This document shows, piece after piece, positions 36,165 to 49,108 of a stretch of 64,000 bases of DNA. Made by a program: the position numbers and the translations under genes. The notes under the pieces were generated by a model. The model was not told the DNA's origin. It did not search any database and saw only the letters and a list, made by a program, of their open reading frames with translations. This DNA is from Caprimulgus europaeus (lineage: Eukaryota; Chordata; Aves; Caprimulgiformes; Caprimulgidae), in assembly GCA_907165065.1 (NCBI GenBank), contig OU015543.1, positions 8,311,501 to 8,375,500 of the forward strand, read 5' to 3'. Each line of letters begins with the position of its first letter. Position 1 is the first letter of the stretch.

Positions 36165-38879
36165 CTATGGCATGAGAGCTCAGACTGTGCCAGCAGACCC
36201 ACAGCCTTGTCAGGCTCCTGAGCCACCACGTACAAATGAATGTCATGACTTCATGAGTGCCCCATGAGTGCAGATAAATATCAGGACATGTTCTGGAGCC
36301 TTGCAGCCTGGCCAGGGACATGGGGGATGCTTTGGCCTAAAAGTTGAGCAGAACCCGATTCATTTTTTTCAGGACAGCAATCATTCTTGCATAGGACACT
36401 CACTGTTTGGGGATGTGGCATTGGGATCAGGTTCACAAGGCCCAATTGTCACAGGATCCTGTGATCTGCTTTGAAGACCCTGCCCCGTGTGGGTGGGAAG
36501 GCTCGTGGCCTCACCACTGGCACAGGGATTACATTTGCCCTTGCTGGAACGGGGTGGTTGTTGGGACTGGTTATTTGCTCTATGTGATTGATCACATCTA
36601 TATGGCACATAACGCTGCCTTGCGAAACAGCCCTTTTATGTGTCAAACTGACTCACAGCGTGACCTGATGTAGATGTAAGGGATTATTTAAGGAACAACT
36701 GAAATTCACAGAGAACCATGCTAGGTTTGGTTGCTTTTTTTTTTCCCTCCTGGAGCAAAAGGCCCTTGTCAGCTGATGGGAAGAGGGCGCAGCGCCCTGC
36801 GGGTTTCTGGTGATGGCCATGGATGTGGGATCTGTTCTGTTAGCTGCTGCAATGCTTCACCTCACTGCCTTCTTCATGTCGAGGTGAACCTGTCCAGCTC
36901 ACACCAGTGTAATTGGATGAAGAGGTTGAGGGAACAGGCCTAGTTTTCACTGCTTTGCTACTCCACAAATGCAGCGAGGCCCCAAGTTTGCAGGTGAATG
37001 TGTGTCCTTCAAACTCCAGGTGATTTGTCAGTAGGAATTGGGCATCTAAAATGGATCTGACCCTGCATCTCTTTCCCCAGCTGCTTTTTGTTGGTTAACT
37101 TGCTCATAATGTTTGCTTTTACCTTATGAACAGTACCCAGCACAGAATGAGGTCTTTGCAACCCCACTGAGGTCTTTAGACACTTGCTTAGTGTTAATGC
37201 TGGGACTGCGGAACAGACAAAACTAACTGCCTTGCTGGCTCATGAACTGCTGTGATTACAGAGATGGGAGTTACTGGGAGGGTGGGCTTTATCCCATCAA
37301 CACCTTCCTATCGCTGATGAAGTGATGCTAGCCTTACATATCAACACTGAAGGCATATCTCTGCTGCATGCAGTCCATCTACTGGCAACAAATGCTGCAG
37401 TGAAAGATTAGTGTACATCAGAACAAGTCACTGAAAATGGATCTGTGTTTGGAGACAGGCACTCCTGCATGTGCTGTAGGGTTGCTTGTGTGAGGAAGGG
37501 CTCCTCATGTGCATTGTTTGCACAACTGGTTTTTGAGCATTTGACACTGGAGAGTAAAACTGGTTTCCAGATGCCCATCTGCAACTGTGTATTGGATAGT
37601 TTGATGAAGGCACCACTGCCTGGCTCACCAAGACCACTTCCAAGCAGGAATGAGCTGCAGAGTGACATGGGCTGTGCTTGGGTGTGAGCTGACATGCTCT
37701 TGCATGAGGCACTTGGCTGGGTACATGTATGATAGGCACAGGCTGGTGCCGTGATGGACGTGCCAGGCCACGTGAAGTTTGCACCCCTGGCTGCACCCCT
37801 GTGCACAGAAAGAAACCCAACAGCAGCAGCAAGGGATAGAGAGGCCTGAAATTATTTCAGAGTTGGCCCTTTTGCCTCAGTTAGAATAAATGTTCAATCC
37901 TGCCTTCCCTTCCCTCTCCAGAAAACTTTCCCATGACTCGGCACTGAAGGGTGGAAGGACTGCAGGTTTGGGTCTCCCTGTCCATCTCCTTTGCATTGGC
38001 CCTAGAAGTGATGAGAAGGTGAGATGGACCAGAGTGCATTTTCTATCCCTGGTAAATCATGAAAGATAGAAGGGGAAAAAAGATCTTGTGCTCAAATCTT
38101 GGTGTTAAAATGAATTCATGAGTGTCTCAGAAAACTGAAAACAGCCTTTCCTGGAGCAGTGAGCAATGTGCCCTGCTCTGCATGGGCTTTAGTGTTTCTT
38201 TTAGCGCCTGTGAAAACTGGCTCCACACACCTCGGGCAGAGCCAAGGTGAGGTACTTGGCACCCAGGTTTGTTAGTGCGTTGCCTTTCAGTCCCGCCTGA
38301 TGTTGGGCTGACGAAGACAGATGATCCATCATTTAATGCTTGTTTCTCTGGCTCTGTTGACCACAATGAAATGCTTTTGTTTTACCAGGGAAGCCCGGGT
38401 ATTTCGTACGCAGGCCTGCCCGTGAACTTTAAGGATTTGGGTGCAGATGGTGGATGGGAATCCCGCCCAGCCCTTCGCAAGCTGCTGTGCCTGCAGGAGC
38501 CTTTGCAGTGCCACTGCAGAGGGTATGTTGCCTCTTTCTACCCTTTAACAAGCACAATAACAAAGAAGTCTCCTGTAGATGTGTGGTAACTCCATGTGAC
38601 TCTTGCATACAAAACCACAACAGCACAAAATCACCTTGTGCAGCAGTGGACTAGCCACGCAGCATGGCTTAGTCAAGGTCTCACTGACATCAGGCCATTG
38701 CCTTTTCTTTAAGCAAGTGCATGGGTGTTTTCGTCATGAGAGCTGAACATGGATCTGCGCAGTGGGACTTGCTAGCACGCACTGGAAGCACCAGTAGTGA
38801 GAACAGCAACTTTTGAAGTAAAAGTTGTGCAGAAAAACTGTCAGGAAGAAGTGCCTGTTTTGGATTGATCAGTGATGCC
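36165..38879. other. unique sequence with a 16-bp palindrome
   Basis: TCACAGGATCCTGTGA at 36449-36464 is a perfect 16-bp palindrome. Short frames on both strands at 37408-37832 and 38127-38654 lack support. No repeats are recognised. Confidence 0.4.
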
Positions 38880-38905
38880 TTTTTTCCAGTGTTTACTGGA
38901 AAAAA
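38880..38905. repeat. 11-bp inverted repeat, 4-nt loop
   Basis: TTTTTTCCAGT and ACTGGAAAAAA form a perfect 11-bp stem around the loop GTTT. The A-run continues beyond the arm. It may be incidental. Confidence 0.7.
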
Positions 38906-39244
38906 AAAATTCCAAAGCTGTACTAAAGGAAATTATATTTTAGGTTGAAGCAAATATTTCAGGTTATTTTTAAATACGCTTTTCAGCTTGTGGATGCAGT
39001 TTGGTTTGGTAGAAGAAGGGTTGTCAACTGGTAAGCCAAAAAGTTGGAATTGTCAAAGGGCAGTAGAAGTAAGTAACTGCTGCATGTGTTCAGGGCAGTC
39101 TTAGCTCCTGCTTATTTCTCTAAATGTCTCAGTGGTGAGGGTTAATGGGGATGAGGACAGGGATGTGTCAGCCCTATGCCAGGTGGAGGATTTCAGCCTT
39201 CAGTGGCACCAGCTTTTGTGATTTTACCACAGATTTTGTTACAG
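38906..39244. other. unique sequence
   Basis: No feature other than the good acceptor that ends at 39244 (pyrimidine-rich, then TTTTGTTACAG). Confidence 0.35.
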
Positions 39245-39315
39245 TTGTTTTTCGAAGCTCTGGTTCCTCATATCCTGTAATTATGTGAGAGTTTCAGCAT
39301 TCTTTAAAGGTGAAG
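39245..39315 (+). other. candidate 71-bp exon, coding status unknown
   Basis: Strong splice signals bound this plus-strand segment: an acceptor ending TTTTGTTACAG and a donor GAAG|GTAAGT. One frame is open across it (1 + 69 + 1 nt). The peptide is short and not recognised, so a non-coding RNA exon or a cryptic exon is equally possible. Confidence 0.2.
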
Positions 39316-42300
39316 GTAAGTTGACAACTTTTGAGATTGTACAGAATAGCTTGAAAACAACCAAAAAGTTTTAAAAAGAAAAAAAAGGCAAATTGAGGAA
39401 ACCCAAAATAACTTTTCTTTGAAATTTCAAGATTTGTAAGGCAAACTCATGATTTTGTGGCCTAGGACAGGACAGCTAAGTGCTTGGTGTTGGCAATGCT
39501 GTGTTTATTTTCCATGCTTGGATTTCTGCGTGGCTTTATACACATTATGAAAACTGCAGTATTTTATGTTATTTTTTAAAAGGAAGCAGATAGCTTTGTT
39601 GGATGATCTCCAAACCAGACTGTAACATACAATAAAAATTCTATAGTGCACTGTAACAGACTACAAAAGGCTAAGATGTTACTTTACCAGCACAAAAACC
39701 AGGCACATTATGGAGGAAGAGAATTATAAGGTATATTGCTTGTGTTTATGGCCAAAAAAGAAAGAAAAAATATACACTGTGTATGTATACTGCATATTGA
39801 AATTACAGAACAAAATTTAATTAGGTCTTTATAAATAAAATCCACATATGCTGATTTAAGATATATTTATTTCTCAGCCTTTGAAACTATGGCTGCCTTC
39901 ACTTTGAGAACCAGTCATTTGCAGTCTCAGGGCTGTAATTCACAAACTGGCACAACCAGAAGTTTGTGGATTTGAGTCTGGCAAATGCCAGTCCCAGCGT
40001 ATCTGTTTCAGAGGCTGGGATTCCCAGTGAAGGAGGCAGAGAAGGCATGCTGCAAAAGTCATCTACAACAATTTTTCTTTTTTCAAATGTGTAAATATAA
40101 AGATTAAGTTGCTTGTTTTGTTCATTAAAAAAACAAAACTAATGTAATACATAATTATAACCAAAGAGGACACATGTGATCTTTGTAGGCTCCATCTAAA
40201 TGTCCCCTTCCTTACAGGGAATACTTCATGCTATATTTGCAAAAAATATGTGATTAGTACCCAAGTCAGGAGTGAGAAATAAAAGCAACTGGAACACAGG
40301 CCTTTCTCGAGTGTGACAGAGAGAGCTCAGGACTGGATCAAGACCTAATTAAATGTGCATCTGAAAGGCTGGATTGAGACGCCTTTACTCACCCTAATGA
40401 AGTGTCACTTTTCCTGAATTGCGTTGCTATACCATGGACTTCTGGGTCTTGGCCCCACCACTGGGAGCGAGTTAGACACCTGGTTTCCTCTCCACCCTGA
40501 GCAGGTTTGGAGGTTGGTGCTTAAATGACTCCCGAGAACAGGAATTCAAGCATGATTTTTTTATGTGGTTTGAGTCACATTGTAGTTTGCTGCTGCTGGA
40601 AGAGGGAGATCCTGTTCTTCCATCTGCCTCCCAGCTTCTGGCCACATATTCCTGCCAGTCGAGCTCTGTCACTCAAACCAGTGGATGAGCCACAGGGTCC
40701 CAATGTGAAGTCCTCAGCTTCTGCATGGGTACCTTGGCTGCTAGATGCAACACAACACACACTTTCCTCAGCACCACTTCTTCCTTTTTGCTCAGTCCTA
40801 GAGTTGCCTCCAGCTGCCACACTGAGGTCTGCAGGGAATAAACACATAAGGACTCACCACCAGCTAACCAGGAGTGTTACCTGGAAGGTCTTGACTGGGG
40901 CCCGGGAGGAAGTTGGTGGGTCAGGGTGAACCTGAGCACCAGGCTCTCCTTTCACCCCTCTAAAACTGCCACAATTTCAAAAGAATATGTCTGTTCTGGT
41001 TCTAGAAATGGCAGTTTAAACAGAGACAAAACAGGAACTACATGTTTTTAGCTGCTTCTAACTAGAGGTAAAATTGGATTTTAAACTTTCCAGTAGAATC
41101 CATAAAGGACTAATATGTGCAGCAGTACTCTTGCTTGAGGGTGTGTTCTGCTGCTGACTGAAAGGAGCCCGCAACAACTAATTTTGACTTCAAAGAAAGG
41201 AATTCTTGGTTGTAACCAGTTTATCCTCTGCCATGAGGAATGTAAAAGGCTGTGATGGGTCAGTAGTTTTATTTTACATCCAATCCTAAAGACAGGTGTA
41301 TTTCTTGTCTTGCAGATATTCGTTTGTGTCTTTTACTATGGAGCCTTCACGTCACAGGGCCCAGCTTTCCTCTCTGAGTAGATAGGTAGAAGTTGCATGT
41401 GGCAGCTCTCCCAGAGTGGGACTGTCACTAGATGATGGCTCTGTCTCTGTGATATTGAAAACAGACTTCAAGTCACTTTTCACTAACACATTCCATCAAT
41501 GCTAGAGACTTGTCACGCAGGGAGCAAACACTGAGTGAAGCAAAGGAAACATTTACAATTTACTGCCATGAAAGGAGACAAGATAAATCAATAGGAACTA
41601 AATTAGCCCAGCCAGCAGCCCTCACACCTACTTTGGAAACTCTGTTAAAATCCATGGCCTAGAATTTGCATGGGGGGATTATATGTGTAAGGGGTGAGTC
41701 AAGATTTTAGACTGAGCTAATGTTAGTGACACCCACTTCTCAAACTGCCTGAAAACAATTACTGCCAGAATGCGCTGCCAAAGACAAGAGTTCTAGTAAG
41801 TATTTGCTGGCTGTCATTGGCCTCAGATAAATATGTGGGGAGGGGAATAGTGGAGGAGTCAATCAAAAGATAACACTGAGTAAAGCTCAGTTGTATAACA
41901 CAAGAAGAAGTCAAATTTAACCAAAGCTGAACATATGTCTGAGTACCGGGGGCATAGTCAGAAGCACAATAGCCCAATGAGAATCCAAAGAGTCATATCT
42001 GAGAACAACACACAGGAACCAGATCTGACAAATACCTCGTGTGATTGAGTTGGTTGTGTTATTGTGCTGCTCTTGGGTGACCTTTTTAATTCAACTGAAA
42101 TGTTATCTGTCCCAGGCTTTTGCAGAACTTCCTAGATTTATGACAGCATCCCACTGACACACTGAGCAAGAAGACTTGCTAAAAGTTAAGTTAAGGTAAT
42201 TAGTCTTGCAGAAATCTATTTATTGGCGCAGTGAGTGCCACATTTCCAGGAAGCATCCGGTGTGTGTGTTCTGTGCAGTTGATCCACACATGCAGGGTAA

Positions 42301-45300
42301 TTTCAGACACTGGGATGATTGTAGAAACCCAGAGTAGGCTCAGATATCCAGGGCTACATGTGTATTGTAGGGTTAATCCCTGTGTATGTGATAAATCAGG
42401 GATTGCAGAAATCCAGCAACTGGACCCCCAACCTGGCTACTGGATATTTAGGAATCCTAGGCAAATGTATAAAGACCTCTACTTCTACCAGGTACAATTT
42501 GTATGAGAAAAAAAAGAAGTATCCAGGTAAAACTGAACACATTGCACCTCTGTGCAAATCCAATATTGTTGTCGGCACACTCAGTCCTGGATCCCAGACT
42601 CTTAGCATTTCACAGAGTCCTCCGGAGAATTTACTTTTTTCCCGGTGCTGACAGTAGGATGCTGGTAAAGCCCTGGGTGAAGGGAAAGGAGGGTGTCTGT
42701 CTCTGAAGTGCTCTGGACTTGCAGGGGAAGAAAGGCTGGATCAGGGCTGGCTGCACAGCAGTGGATTTTTCAGCTCTGCCCCTTTCCAGAGCTTCCCAAG
42801 AAAATCAGTACATGCAGGCTCTGGCTCTGTGCTATGAAAGGGTAGAAACCTCAGAGTCACTTACCCAGCTCCTGCCGGAGTTACTGCAGGGATAAACTAG
42901 TCTGGTCCTGCACTGGGTTGGCAGCCTTTGGCAGATGAACATGGGCTTCATGCAAGGGCAGAAAGGCACTGCTCAGTAGTTACATGACAGTTTAAAAGTT
43001 GTCCAAGTAGTTACAGAACAGGGGGTTCTGCCAGTCTTGGTGGTATTCAGCTTCATTTACATTTCTAAAGTGCATCGAGCCCTCTACCTGGGAGATGCTA
43101 TAGAAACACAAGGCATTAATAGCGTGGAATAGATAATAAAACCTAAAAAATGTAAACCACATGCAGTATAAGCAGGAAGAGAATTTTGTACATGCTTTCT
43201 GCAATTGCCCAGGTCTTAAACATGCATTAAATTGCAGCAACTAAAGGCTATGGAGTATGGATCATAAACTTGAATTCCACTACAAAGCTGTCAGAGCAGA
43301 GGACTGACCAGCGCTACAAAATATGAGAAGTGATTTTAGGAGCCTCTGTTTTGATGAGAGGGATTTCGGAATGCTTTTCAAATGTCGGCTGCACAGCGTT
43401 TTCAGAATATCAGGCGCCAGGGCTGCTCTTCTCTTTTGTAAACCCCCTGATGTTTCTTGTGTGTTGGCACTGCACCTCGCTGGGGGAGACTTTGTTTCAC
43501 AATGGGATATTTAGGCACTGTGGTAATGGGAACTAGGAAAAACTCAGAAGGACTTTCATGCTGAATCACAGCTTATCTTCTGCATAGCAGAAGGGAGGAT
43601 TACAGATATTTTCTTCTGCTTTTTACCTTTAAGTCACTTCTGCGTGACATCTGCTTTGGTGGTAGAGCCTGCAAATTTCTGATGGACCAGACACTGCATA
43701 AACCAAGAGCAGCTGATTTCCCATCCCAGCAGAAAAATGCTTTTGGGAAGGAGAGGTGGAGGGTAGTGGGTGGCCTTAACAGTACTGTGGAGCACTGCAG
43801 AAGACTTCTCTGGAGAGAGGTGGGGCAGAAGGTACAGGAATGTCCAGGTGAGGTGCTGGCAGATGGCGGCTGTTGTGAGAAGCGCCCAGGTGCCTGGCCC
43901 TGAGCCCAGACTTAGGGAGTGCAGGGGCCGGTGTCTGGAGAGCACGGGAAGCTTTGACATGCTCAGCCTCTGCCTGTGCCTCTCGAGTGCTGAGCATAGG
44001 CCAGAGATGGACAAGGACTTAACTGCATGTTTAAAGAAATGCATGTGATGCCCCTGCCAAGGGAAAGGTGGCCTGGGGAACATCAGCTTCGTGTCTTGTT
44101 TCATCAAGGACAAAAACCATCAAAAAGGGGGGTGACTTCATTAGGGCTGGAAACATGTATTTAGGAAATTTTGGATTCCCAGGGATATTTGCTGGCTTTT
44201 CAAATGGATCCAGCACAGGCTTATGGGAATTCAGACATGAACGAGTTGAGAAGAGGTGGTAAGAAGGATCTCGCAGAGCTCCTATCCCTGCAGGCTGCTC
44301 TGCCCGTGTGCTGGCAGCGTGTGGAAACACAAGTGCTGCTCCATCCTGCCGTGTCTGAGCTGGTGTGCTTCGGACATGGCACAGCTCCAGTACTCAGAGC
44401 TTCTCCTTGGCATTTGAGCTAGGTCATTTCTGCAGCTCCTCTGCATCCCCAGTTGTTATTAATGGCACACCTGGTGCCAAATAGGATCTTTCCCATTCTT
44501 AATCTGTGATTAACAAGGTTGTTAAAGTCATTCTCAGCTCTGCTGAAACCAAACAGAATTTTATATGACACATTGGGCAAAGGCTCTGTTTGAAGTAGTC
44601 TTTAATCTTAGTTCTAGGATTAATTCATATGTAAACAGTCGCATTTTATCAGCTCAGCTACAAAGTAATTTATTTGTTAGTCTAATATTAGTAACTTGTA
44701 GGTAATTCAATATTATTTGAAAGAGGTTATATAGGAGAGAGCAGATCTAATTTTCCACCAGCAGAACAAGTAAAGGAATCCCCTGATCCCGCCAAAGGCC
44801 CTTGCCTGTTATGGATAGCTTCACTGATTTTAGAAAAGCTATTCCAAATGTGTGAAAAAGCAGTGACTAGATGTGGGGCTTCGCAGGACCAATGCCTGCC
44901 ATTGTGTTTTTCTGGCAGTGTTCTTTGACATTGCAGTACATTTTTTATAAGTGCTAGTGTTGCATCTATTTTTACTGTGTTGTGCAATTAGACTTTTAGG
45001 AAAGAGCTATAGCTATTGAACATTTTGCTGGAAGTTACTGTATCCCAATGGAAGGGATAAGCTGTATTTTCCGTGTAACTGGAGAAGGATATAGCTGTGG
45101 TATCCCAGTCTCTGTGGCAAAGAGTTTTAGTGCTGTTGCTGCCTGTCAGCTCTTTCATGCAGTTAGACTGTATAATCTTTTATCAGCTGAATTTATTTCA
45201 TGGGCATTCAAAGGTGATGGGGATCCTTCCAAATGTAAATATTAGATTATTCTTTACTATAGGACTTGATTTTTCCTATTGAAAAAATTGTTCTATGCTA

Positions 45301-48300
45301 GGAATCTGAAAGATGTTCCCATGTGAAATCTGGGATGTGCAGAGTGTGAAACCTTTCCATTTGTGTGAAGGCATCTCAAGATAATTTCTGAGTGAACATG
45401 GATATAGTTTTGTTGCTGCTTGGCACTAAGAGCTGAGGTAGGTTAGAGGAGAAAAGGGGCTGGAAGTTGATAGGCAGTGATCTGACGTCAAATTGAACTC
45501 TGTCCAGGAATATTTTACAAATTGAGACTTTCCTTTCCTTGCAGCACCTGGGATTTCCAGGTGATTTTGATGGGAGTAGGGGACTCTCAACAGCCTCCTG
45601 TGGAGGAGTATGGCTCTATTTCCTACTCCTGCTTCTGGCTAGACTTTGTAGAGTCTACTTCCAAGTGGCCTGGCTGTGGATGCCTTAACTTCTACTTAAC
45701 AGGCGAGCCTTATTGTGTCATGGGGGAATTTCACCCATAAGCGCCGACCTTTTGTTTTTCTATTGGGAAATTCAGGCTAAATAAATGCCAAAAAAAGCTT
45801 AAAATTTTCCCCTGATTTTCTGCCCAGCATCTTGCATGTTTGAGTATTGGTTGTACCCGGATCAGTATTAACTCACAGTGGTAACTGAAATTCCCCCTCA
45901 AGGGATGAAAGTTGTGCTATCTAAAGTAGGAATGTCTTAATTTGGGTAAAACTGATCTAATCTGGGATTCTGGAACATTTATAGCAGCTGCCCCAAGTTC
46001 CTGACCATACACATCCAGTGCTTAACAGAGGCAATGTTTTCAAAAACCATTTTCCCCTCTTTTTTTTTTGCAGTTTACCTAGCTAAAGATATTTCATTAT
46101 CTATCTGAGTTGCATGTCAGTATTTGATAAGAATTTGAATTTAAAACACTTTAAAGAATACTCTGAAAGGCTCTCACTTGGTTCATGTTGTTGGGAAATC
46201 TGGATGCCAGGGCAGGAAAGGCCAATATGAAAAGAATAATGTGACTCAATTGACTGTGAAATTCTTCTAGGAACAGGTGTAGTTGTGATCGTAAACATTT
46301 GTGGGATATTTTACTACCAGCTTTAATCCCTGCAGAGGGGAATATTTAGGACTAGGAGAATAAATGCAAAAGTAACTTCAAAGGCTGAGCTAAAAAATCA
46401 GGAACATGAACTTCAGGTCTGGACAACAAGCAGCTGAATGGAGAGGGATCTGTGGCTTTCTTTGATCCATTGTTTTCCTCCAGGTTGGTGCATCTGTCAC
46501 TCCAAGAGATCCTCATGGGGATCCTTGGGGTGGTGGCCACCCCAGCCAGAGCCCTCTCCAGCATGACCTTGCATTTTTTCATTAGTTCTGTTTCTTTAAT
46601 GGGGTGATACAAACTGTGTAATGAATTGATCACAAACCCCAGGAGGGGAAAAAAATGAAGAGCCAAATTTTGCAGCTGTAGCATTATTGTCTCTGCTAGA
46701 GAAAGTGGTGCTGGGTTGGAGTAGCTCTTTGTGGAGGGAGGCACCAAGAAAATAGGTGAATAAGGTCATATTTCCTCATGTCTCATGGGAGGCACAAAGC
46801 TTTCCTTTAATGAATGCACAGGAAATGTAAAAGCAGGCAAGGGTCTGAGAACTGCATAAGGAAGTTTGGTATGGGCTGAAAGTCCTTCCTGTGCTTAGGG
46901 CCAGCGTCAGAAGCAAAATGCCATTTAGGTTCCGCTGGAGCTCAGGTTTGCACAGTTCCTTGCACAGACCTCTGTGCTGGGTGAATGTTTCCCTCTGCCG
47001 TTAAGGAAACACAACTCATTGGTGATTTCAAAGAGGGAAAATGAGAAACTATAATGACAAACATGTAGGAAGTGCTATAGAGTGATAAGGAAGCCAGGAT
47101 GGTAAATCAAAGCCTAAGGAGGAAGGATATGAAGGGGCACACCAGCATAAATCTTTCTAAACTGATGAAGGAGCTGGTGGGGCCTTTAGAGGGATGTGAA
47201 TAGAGAGTCAGTGGTTGGAGCTGCTGAGAAGCTGAATTAATTCCTTGACTTGATAAGGAAGGGAGAGCAGCTAAAGGTCACATACTGTAAGGAAGACAGG
47301 AAAATATTGGTTTTCTATGTGGGGAGAGCGAAAAGGCATATCATTTAGAAGTTCTATATGTGTAACCCAAGCAGACAGCTGGGAAATTAAAACTATTAAA
47401 ATTGACAAGTCACCAATTTTAGATTAACTGCAACCTACAGTTCCTGGACTTGGTTTCTGGCGTTGGTGTTTGAGAGTTCCCGGGTAAAGCAGTGGTGTCT
47501 GAGGAAGAAGACACAGAAAGCATTGTCTCCTTATTTGGAAAAAAAAAAAAAAGGAATATAACAACAATTTTTTTAAAAAAAGAAATTAGCCAAGTTGTAG
47601 AGAAGTACCTGTTATTAAAGGGCAAGCAGCAGGCAATGTTTGAGAGCCATCTGGAAGACTGTGAAGTGGCCCTCAATACCCAGCAGTCTCACATTTCTGA
47701 AATCTGTACTTTAAGTAGGCTGAATGTGCATTAGAACTGCTCTGTGCTTGTACAGCACCAACTACTGCAAAGGTCTGGTTCTGGAGAGACCTTCGAGGTG
47801 TTGCTGCAGCACAAATCATATCACAGAGCAGTGCAGTGCTTGGGGCTGAGCTGGTTGCTGACAGCAGCCCTCACACCAACACCTTCCCAGTTCCCTGGTT
47901 CCACTGAAAATGGCAAACACGTTCCAGTCTTACCATCGTGATTTTTTAAAGTGCCCTGTGAGTTTAAGAGCCAATAACCAACAGTGGTTTGCATCCACTC
48001 TGTGCTCTTTGCTGCCAGCCAGAGTGGTGGCAGATGACAAGCTTGGTCAGACTGGTGCTTCCAGCTGCCCTGATGTCTTGGGGTTAATGCTCCCCCCACT
48101 CTGATATATGGGGTGTAGTCAGGATGCAGCTCTGTGCTCAAATGCCTTTGCTATGGTCAGAATCATTGCACCGTGGATTTAATTGAGTTACAGGGCCTGA
48201 GCCTTCAGACAGACAGGCTTTCTCCCCCATCCAGTGTAAGCGGTAGATCTCATCCTGTAGATGCTGTGCTTTTTCCAACCTTATTTTTAATTGATGGGGC

Positions 48301-49022
48301 TCTAAACATTTGACACTGCAGTTTGAACCCCTTCACAGCAAACATAAGCCTATTTACTATCTCCTTGCTCATGTAAATTCTTAGGAGCTTTTCACAAACC
48401 TTCAGAGTCTGTGTGCCTGAAGGGACCATGGCTCAAACCGCCTGGTTTAATGAAGTCGTTGCTGCTCAGAGCCTTTCATTTTCATGAGCTGTGTGAAGAC
48501 AGAGAGTAGCAAAGAGAGAATGATGCAGAACTACATCTCTCCTCACCTTCAAGAAATCGGGAATACTTTTTATTTAGAGGAGAACTGCAATAGTTTCCAA
48601 GACTTGTGTCCCACTAAAGAGTGGAGGCACAAGGCTCCTCCTGTGAACTGTCAAGTTACCCAGGAGACAGACTGAGCAACTGAGAAATGTTGCAAGTTTT
48701 TGAAAAAGACATTTATATATAAATGTGTTACGGGAAAAAATACCTCTGCTCATACACATGGTAATTCTTCTGTCTTACTTTGTTTGCTATCTTTCTTTCT
48801 TTTTATTGTTTTCAAAGATTTAAAGGAATTTAATTTAAAAGGCAGTTTAACGACCCTCTTCTTTCCAGATAACAAACACTAAAAAAAATGAAGTGAAATA
48901 TTGAAAAGCCTGCTTTATACCCCTCTTAAAACTAAACACAAAAACCAAATGAGATCATAGGGTTTATTGGGCAAGATATTTCCAGAAAAGATGAGGAAGT
49001 GCTTCTGCCACTCTGCAAGGAA
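39316..49022. other. long unique stretch, no confirmed gene
   Basis: Nearly 10 kb without a recognisable transposon. Open frames at 40525-40929 (+), 43634-44113 (-) and 46352-46747 (-) lack domains or donors. A purine/pyrimidine mix with A14 lies near 47539-47552. ACATTTATATATAAATGT at 48709-48726 is a perfect 18-bp palindrome. The stretch at 44510-44760 is AT-rich and non-repetitive. Seven or more AP-1 heptamers are scattered over the window as a whole, including 40570, 41695 and 46233 here. Confidence 0.4.
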
Positions 49023-49053
49023 TGGCTGAACCTTCATCTGGCTGAACCTTCAT
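49023..49053 (+). repeat. 15-bp direct repeat, 16-bp period
   Basis: TGGCTGAACCTTCAT occurs at 49023-49037 and again at 49039-49053, separated by one C. It abuts and overlaps the start of the hairpin that follows. CTTCATCTGG across the junction (49032-49041) is repeated at the hairpin turn (49078-49087). Confidence 0.95.
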
Positions 49054-49108
49054 GAGAACTGACTGCAGCTTTCCAGACTTCATCTGGAAAGCTGCAGTCA
49101 GTTCTCAT
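49052..49108. repeat. perfect 26-bp inverted repeat (hairpin), 5-nt loop
   Basis: The arm 49052-49077 (ATGAGAACTGACTGC, then AGCTTTCCAGA) is exactly complementary in reverse to 49083-49108 (TCTGGAAAGCTGC, then AGTCAGTTCTCAT). The loop is CTTCA at 49078-49082. There is no mismatch in 26 bp. Transcribed in either direction it would fold into a stem the size of a microRNA precursor. Perfect pairing is unusual for old microRNA genes, so a recent origin is likely. No known microRNA seed was recognised. Confidence 0.97.

Noticed and set aside
37310-37355. C/D-box-like motifs (TGATGA and CTGA)
   Set aside because: The boxes are too close together, and no terminal stem or second box pair was found.
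47492-47734. Acidic and basic plus-strand frame across an A14 run
   Set aside because: The lysine run is the A-tract, and there are no splice signals or homology.
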